Shown one piece after another: positions 48,801-57,800 of a stretch of 64,000 nucleotides of DNA (positions within the stretch are counted from its first letter, which is position 1; each line of letters starts with the position of its first letter). This DNA is from Phoronis australis. Its lineage: Eukaryota > Phoronida > Phoronidae. The notes under the pieces are model-generated. The model worked only from the letters and a program-made list of their open reading frames with translations. It searched no databases and was not told the origin of the DNA. The stretch is taken from the NCBI GenBank assembly GCA_002633005.1, contig NMRA01000223.1:282237-346236 (forward strand), given 5' to 3'. A program made the translations under genes and the position numbers.

Positions 48801-51800
48801 AGACAAAGGCATAACTGCTAACACAGGTGGTAACAACAAAAATATCGGATTGTGTATTCTAAGATAAGTTAACTAAAGCCAAAGCATTAAGATAAACAGT
48901 CTAGTTTTGCATTCTACGTGTGACCAAAATACACAGATTGTGAATTCAATCAAAACTGACTGAATTGTATTTGACAAATCCACATTAAATACTGATAGCT
49001 AAAAGCGAGCAAAAACTTTTCATACTATTTTGAAAAATTTTCATTCATGGCAGCTGAAAAATGAGCAATTTTGGATTATTCAGTATCCGACAACAGGCAC
49101 AACCATGACCTGTTGTTACTGGCGACACCAGGAATGGCATTACCATCAGCAGTCACTGAAACTGCGTTATCATCCTTGGCTGGCACTTGAAACACTGGTA
49201 TTGAGTCTAGTAACTTGCAAAATGTATGATGCATCTGACTTGAAGGCAATTAATTAGTCGCGACCTCTGACCCAACACTTTAATTGGAATGTTACCAAAC
49301 TGAATAGTGAGTAAATCAATAGCTTCGACAACCCACCTTGTGATTGTCATCTCTAGCGCAGGCTATGTGCAGCGGAGTGTGACCTCCCAGCCTCGACTTT
49401 GTTAAGTCGTCAATAGAGTCCTTCATCCACTCGTCTTCCTACAAAACAACATTCACATGATCTAAACAACGTTCACATGATCTAAACAACATTCACATGA
49501 TCTAAACAACATTCACATGATCTAAACAACATTCACATGATCTAAACAACATTCACATGATCTAAACAACATTCACATGATCTAAACAACATTCACATGA
49601 TCTAAACAACATTCACATGATCTAAACAACATTCAGACATGTGATCTAAACAACATTCAGACATATGATCTAAACAACATTCATATGATCTAAACAACAT
49701 TCAGACATGTGATCTAAACAACATTCAGACATATGATCTAAACAACATTCATGTGATCTAAACAACATTCAGACATGTGATCTAAACAACATTCATGTGA
49801 TCTAAACAACATTCATGTGATCTAAACAACATTCATATGATCTAAACAACATTCATATGATCTAAACAACATTCATATGATCTAAACAACATTCATATGA
49901 TCTAAACAACATTCAGACATGTGATCTAAACAACATTCAGACATATGATCTAAACAACATTCATGTGATCTAAACAACATTCAGACATGTGATCTAAACA
50001 ACATTCATGTGATCTAAACAACATTCATGTGATCTAAACAACATTCATATGATCTAAACAACATTCATATGATCTAAACAACATTCATATGATCTAAACA
50101 ACATTCAGGCATATGATCTAAACAACATTCACGTGATCTAAACAACATTTATATGATCGCAACAACATTCACATGATCTCAGAGATGAGGAACCGAATAT
50201 GTAATTAGATTAGTTCAATGATGTAACTGGGCAGGCAATCATGTACAATATTTGAATATTTGCAAATTGCAAAAAAGTACCATTGATAAACTGTCCCGGT
50301 TGCCTCCTTTAATCGAAAACAGAACAGATTTAAAAATAGTATAAGCTAAACAAAGATCAGCAGTTGTCATTAGGTATTAATTATTAAAGCAGCATTAAAC
50401 CCACGCTTTCCGTCAAAGTAAATTTTTTTGATTTAGGACACTTACTTAGTTTACAATGGTCACCGCATGACCTAAAATTTTAAAGTTTTTATAAGGAATA
50501 ACGATCCGTCATTTATTCCCAAGCCTAGAGATCACTTCTAAACTGAGTAAAGGAACAAGATACGACCTAAAATGGCTCAAATCAAAACAAAACTTGATGT
50601 TGACAGAAAGCACGTTTTAAAGCTGTTTAAAGTATATTCAGAATGTTTTAAGACATCAGATAGTTGATACTGATATTTGATATTCAAGGCAGAGTGATGG
50701 CATTTATTACTTGATATCAAGTATCAGTTGTCACTCTTCACTTCTTTATTTAAAAAAGACTGACTGCTTGGATGAGTATCATCATTAAAATGAAATCTGA
50801 CAAAATAATGGTAAATTACACTGTTGTAGACACCTTCTGACAATGTCATTTGTCTTACATAACTGACAACCTTTGTTCATTTCATTTCAAAACCAGTATT
50901 CATTTCAAATATTATACAAGTTATATTTTTCAGGTACAAATAGCATTTCTTTGAAACGTGTCAGAGTATTGCCATAGTGATGACCTGTTCCAGCAGGAGA
51001 CGTCCCTCTTGCTGGAACAGTATTACGAAGACAACCGAGTGCTCAACTCACAAGACATCTCATCGACTACGCATTCTTACTCTGAGAAAAATAACTACAA
51101 CTTTACACAGAGGTCTTCCATATGAATAAAACATATAGCATGCTGGTATTGGCCTCCATTACAATGGGCAGATTGCCATAACTACCCACAGTCCCTCAGT
51201 CACATCCTGCTACGACATGACTCACCAGGGTCTTATTCAAGAATGACTCATCCTCAGTGGCCTGCACATCAGGGTGCGCCAGGGCATCCAGGAGCAGCTC
51301 CGTGATCTGAACTCCCTCCTCCCCAGGAATTCCCACAGCTATGTGCAGGGCTGCCAAACCTCCTCTCTGTAAACAAACACAAATTTCGAAGATGAACTTG
51401 AATTAAGTTTAGCAGTTTATCGAGTGTAGATCTGTGGAAGGTACTTTATACAGTCACATAAAATTATATCAATTTGTTCAAGTTATTGATGTCAAAAAGT
51501 CTTTACTGATGACTAACATATAATTTTTATAAGGAATGTGATTCACTTACCAAATATATGCGCATCTAACGTTTAATGTCCCTGAGAAGAGATGAGTGCA
51601 GATAAATGTGAATCAACCCCTTATAGTCCAGTAATAAATTCACAATCAGAAGTAAAATCCATTTGTCCCGCATAACTTTTCTGATATCCCATATAAAACT
51701 AGTAAAAAAACAATTTGAATTTGTTCGCTGGTCAACGAGATGGCAAAAAACAGGCAAGTTTACTTACATCTGCGGGTAGGGCAGCATTGGCCGATGCACC

Positions 51801-54800
51801 TTTAAGAAGTAAGAGCGCGACAGCTTCGACGTCTGCTGCTTTAATGGCAAAGAACAGACAGGGCATGGGAACTGTAGAGGCATCAGGGTTGGCACCTCTC
51901 TGGAGCAGCAGGCGGATAGTGCCCTGCATCAGCAAGTGGCTGGAAATAACAATTAATAATTTGAACTACTAAACGGTAATTCTCCATGAACTTATTTCAC
52001 ACAAAAACAATATTATTGCCAAAACTGTCATTTTTGCTTCTGCAAATCATGGAAAGTTTACAAAAAGTTTTTTTTATGTCATCTGCACCGTACACACTAT
52101 GCTAATAATAGACTAGCATTTTTCATAATCTTTGCTTTTTGGGAGGAATTCTACAAAATCCCAATTTTAATGGTCTGCCATATTCTGTGCTAAATAATTG
52201 AAGATTCACCATGACAACAAAATATCAAACATCATTTGGTAAACGCAACACTATTAAGCCAACTACAGTCACTCGGACAACATCCACAGTGCTCTTATTG
52301 ACAGCTTTTATATATCAAAGCTTTGATGGAAATATACCAATATAAAACAAATGGTATGACGCAAAGCATTTTAGACTGGGATAGATGCTGTATCAGATAA
52401 TGGCAGAAAAATCTACCACATCATCTTAAGGCAAAGAAAATCATGGATTTGCCAACACTGATTGAACAGCCTTTGCTGTTTACTTTTGGGTCATTCTCGA
52501 AGTAAGAAAATCCACAAAGTTATTCGGGCAATCTTATTAAGAGATACTGCGTCATAGGAATACTGAGCTGAATGAAGTGTCCCAGGGCCCTCGCTAACTT
52601 GATGAGGAAGGTACCTGTGTCTTCAGATGGGGAACTTTTTTGAAAGAGGGAAAATAATATCCCGCCCCCAGTTGCCGCCAGATCCTCCCCTGGTTGGCCT
52701 GTGCTTAACATAGCCTAAACTAATACTATTTTCAATGGGATCCCTTATACACATATAAACCATGTGGAACTGGACCAGCCTATGCAATAGTAGTGTCAAT
52801 TAGCCTACCAAGAAATCCCACCAGTCATTTTCTTTCCTAAATACACTTGTAATAAAACTAAAATAAACTAATCCATGGTAAAGCTGGATTACCAAGTATG
52901 CACTAATTGCAGTCAATAAAAACTTCAGATGGCAACACTCTGCATAAGTTGAAAGTGATTCTAATCTCGGGAAGAATGACGAGGGGAAGTTTTTGGGGAT
53001 TTTAAATGTTTTTCATGGGGAATTATGGCTAATTCTCGTCCTCCAAAATCAAAGCATCGAGGGCTTTGATCGGTCTCGACTTCAGAGCACGAAATGTAGA
53101 ACTAACATCCCAGTGACCCTCATGCAAAACAATCTGCAGCACTGATGAGACTATTCTCCTTAGAAATCTTTGAAAAACAGCTTAAGATTAAGATTAGGAA
53201 AACTCACTCTGCTATTTTCAGGGCACGTGCCCTGGCTTCATCCACATCACTGAGTGTGTCACAGCTTCGCACCATTCGGGTGACAAACTTGTTGAAACTG
53301 AGCTGCGTGGCACACCGGTCGATCAAATTTTCCGTCACCTCAATCTGATAACTCATGATGCTCGCATTCGACTGAAACTCAAGTTCGTTCTGGACTTCAT
53401 TCTCGTTGTCGAACTCCAAATTCGGATTTGTTTCGTCGTTCATGTTGGATGCAGCAATGCTCAACCCGTCACTCAACAGCAAAGAGTCCTTATCAACACC
53501 AGGGGTCGTCAGCGACTGATGCTGAGTCTCTGTCTCCGTTAAAGCATCACCGTCCGGTTTCTCTTCACTTACTTCCTTCTCCATCTCAGAGAACTCCGTA
53601 ATCTCGGTAACAGTATCATCATCCTTCACTGACCCTATCTCAGTGCTGGTGAGCTGATTGTCCTTGGCGTTATTACTCTGAACATCACCATCCTCATTAT
53701 CTCCATTTTCCTCATCATCTCCTCCCTCATTACCACCTTCAGGTTTACTCTCATCATCAAATGCTTCCACAGTCTCAACAGGGGTAAGATCCTGAGTGCG
53801 AAACCCACTGTCTATGCTCTTACCGGAAGATTTTAGTTCCTCTCCACTGTCTTTGGCAAATTTTGTCGACGCACCGGTCACTTTTCTTTTCGAGTTATTC
53901 GAAGCTACAGAACTCTTGAAAACTACTGGCTGCTCGGCAATGTTGTACTTGAATGAATCAATAGGATAGAAGAAAACATGACAAGCTGCTAGGCAGGAGA
54001 TCCCCTCATCATTCAGCAGGTTCACATTGGCTCCATTGTCCAGAAGGTAGTTCATAATTTTCTGATGCCACGTCACCTGAAACAAATATTTGGTAAATTT
54101 TTTACATGAATTTTTAGCATTTAGAGCACTAAGGAAATTCAGTTTCATACTGTCAAACTGCGCATAATTAATACTCAACTCCAGTCACATAATCAACCAC
54201 AGGAGGCCTTAACAGTTTATGCCTATCTTGACTTTGGATGAGGTAGTCACTAGTTCTAAATTTTCAATGTGCAGAAGTAGAAGTTACATGATGACGGAAC
54301 AATATCTCCATCTAGCATTTCGGCAGAATTCTCGCCATTCTGCCACTACTTTTCACGAATCGATTTACTCAGAGTGCAAATTCTAGCCACCAAGTTTTGA
54401 GTGCTTCTAAATGCCAGAAATCCTCCCTACCTTCTTGACAACAGGCAGACACCAATTTTATAGTCACACAGTAAATTGTCTAATAGAAAACATGGTGCAC
54501 TGAAAATGGCTGAAAACAGGACAGTGCTAAACACATCCTTATTCAAACGTTTCCAAATTCTTTATGGGTATTAAAATCATCAAGAGAAGAACAATTACTA
54601 ATAACTGGGCCATTATGGGCACAATTGACCAATCGCAAGCTACACCCCTCTGCGAAAAGTCGACAAAAACAAAAGTTTTACCCGACAAGGTGTTCTTTGT
54701 CTGGTAAAATGGTGGCTTGGAAACGAAGATGTGTCAAAAATGCTGCGTTCTGATTGGTCAGTTAAGCTGCCACTCAAAATCTTGGCGATATGTCACTTAG

Positions 54801-57800
54801 CCAAGTCACCTTATTATGCTGAGTCCAAGTAGTGTTATCACTTACAATCAACTCAGTTCCCTAGTCACCATACGAGAGATGATGGTCATAAAAGCATGTA
54901 TTACACATTGAGGTTAGGGCTGTTCAAGTCCTCACCAGTACGGATCATGGAGTCAGGAATGTAGCACTTTATAAAAAGGTTTAACCCCAGAGCAATTGAT
55001 AGTAAATGTTGTAGAAGACAGAATACAGAATAGATAAGGTGCACCTAAAATAGACCAGACAATAAATATTCAGTATTAATTAAATGGAGGCAAAATATGG
55101 ACATACCGAGGCAGCTAATAAGGCCGAGTGCCCGTGTTTATCTGACACATCAGGATGGACCAATTCACTGTCTATTAGCTGTTGTACTTTGTCATAGTTG
55201 CCTGAGGATGCTGCATCAAGTAGATCAAGGGAAGCCAGCTCTATCCGCCCGTGCTCACCGAAGCCCGTGCGGTCACCTGCCAACACTGCCCTGACATCAA
55301 ACGACACCGATTTCTCCCGGTGCTTATGTCTGTACACGTGTTTATGCATTTCAATAACAGAGGGCATTGTGTTCAATGACTCCAAAACTGCACCATCCGA
55401 GTCTTCTGCTTTATTCTGTTTTCTGTCTTTGAAGAAGGCATCGTCAAATGACTTCTTGTTGATTGCCAAACTGTCAGGCCTGAGGGAATCATTGTAAATT
55501 ACGGAATTGTTTAAGCTATTGCTGTCACACTTTGCAAAGTCAAAGCATTCTGGGACATTGAGTAAATCCTTGAAAGTGTCTGCCGTTTCATTATCATCCC
55601 TCAAATCTATTCTTGCCATGTGATTTTTGGGATTATATTGGAACTCGGGGTGATCTTTCATGGAGAAGGCCTTGTCCACTTCCAGACAGAGCTTAACCAG
55701 GTTTTCTCGCCGCCATATTCCCACATCCTGGGTCTTATCAGGGTATGTCATCACACCAGGGCCCTCACGCTCATCCATCTTGTACAGACCCTACAGAGCA
55801 CATATTAAGTCATTGAAACAAGACAAAAACAATGCTATGGTTAATATACATGCATCTGGATCTTAGAATTGATAACTAACAGTTTAAACTTGGCAAAATA
55901 TCTCTCTTACTGGAAATTGCAGAAATTCCCAAACAAAAATATCCTGTTAATTTTCAAATGATCAGTGTTACTTTGCATCCCATTTTCTTCTCTTTTTGCT
56001 TAAATTTGACAAAAGCACACCAATTCTACAAAAATTGTAATTTTTAACTAATTTTGTCACACACAATCTGATTAATGCAAGTTGAAAATCAAAACCCAAG
56101 CGGTATGACATGGCCGAATGAGAATGATAAAATTGAAAATGATGAAACAACTTTTAAATTCTAGTTACCTTTCCATTGATGAAACTCATTTGACACGGAA
56201 ATAGATATCAAACTATCTTTAGGACAAGCAACATGATTTCAACACCAGGGGTTTATAACATTTAAACATAATTTGATGACCCAACCAACTTCATTGGCCT
56301 TCTGACTTCATTTTATAAAATGACAGGTTCTTTAACCAACTCAGCACCATCGTACATGGCAAGCTGCCTATGCACAAGCTCACAATTTACCTCAAAAACA
56401 GAACCATCTGGGAATGAAAATTTCCCATAACCCTCTTTCTTATCCATGTAGAACGTCCCGCAGAATGATGACCCATCAGGCCACTTGTATGTGCCGAGTC
56501 CATGGCGGCGATCTTTGAAGAATTCACCTTCGTAAGACTGAAACAAAAAACAGCGTGTTAAATAATTGTTGAATAATATGTAGACAGGTCGAGCCACCCT
56601 CTTTAACGGAGATAGACATCACGTTTTTTAAGAAAAATGCTGAATGCCTTTTCGTCACAAATTAATGAAATTTTAGGCAAAACCAAGGCAAAACAGGTTC
56701 AAGGTAACATAACCAATGATCAAATTTTAATAACATTTTAACGTTTAGTAATAGACCCATACAAATGAATACTTTAGAATTCTTGATGATCATAGAATCT
56801 TGCTATGAGCATGAAAGCGATGCCCAGAAGATTTGTTATTACATGACTGTTTCATCTTGCACAAACATGAATGAAATTTTTGGGCAAAACTCACATTGTT
56901 TCATTCTATTAGCAACAAAAGTGGAACTGCCAGAGAGCTCATATGTCAAAAATCCCAGACAGTCACATTTTTGTAGCTAATAGAGCGAAAATTTACATTT
57001 TTATTAGAAAAATGTAGTGACATGATTATGAACATCTGAACATAATATTTGTGCATATCAAAGACATTTTATGGATCTACAAATAACACTTTTAGATAAT
57101 ACTTAAACAGTTCTTTAATTGGTATATGACTGTGTCCAGAATGAAATATGATGAGTCACAAAAATATCTATTGCTCAGAGGTTAAAACCCTATCTCTGAT
57201 CGTCGTTTAGTAGCCATTTCAGTGCTCCTCTGATGCATCTACTACCACCAATTGTGTGCTATGCCTAAAAGCAGGAACATGTTAATTTGTAGCACTGACG
57301 CAATTTTTATGCGACTGTTGCTTTGTCTCCAAGCATGTCAGCATTTCATGAGCTTATTACAGGTACACCTAGTGGTGAACTTACGAATGAGTGAATCTGC
57401 GTGTACGGATGCTTTAATTTTTTTGTTAGCTTTCTGTTAACAAGGCACTGTGGTCAATCATCCCGCTACCATAAAATGAACGGCATTAAGGTTATGTAGA
57501 CCATTATCGACACGTCTGCTCAATTATCAAAATATCCATAAAACTATAGAATTCTTAACTCGGCAAAAGTATATTTTCTGAGAGTAGAAATTTCATAGGA
57601 TTTGATTTTTGACTATATACCAATCTGTCATTAATTAGGTCACATGGCTACGCTTCTTAGAAAAATTAATAAAAAGATACAGTCATAGCAAAACACTAGC
57701 CTAAGGATACATGCATCTTTTAATTATTTTCATCAAAATCGTATAAATCCTATTTTTATAGCCCCCTATGCAAAAGTAAAACATTTCAAAAACAGTTCGT

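Noticed and set aside
49445-50176. CRISPR-like array of short repeats
   Set aside because: Units are contiguous 20/24-mers without unique spacers, in a eukaryotic intron. It is a minisatellite.
53204-54178. 324-codon frame as an intact single-exon gene
   Set aside because: Only 53208-54076 is exon. The ends are intron read-through, shown by the acceptor at 54077-54078 and the donor at 53206-53207, in phase with neighbouring exons.
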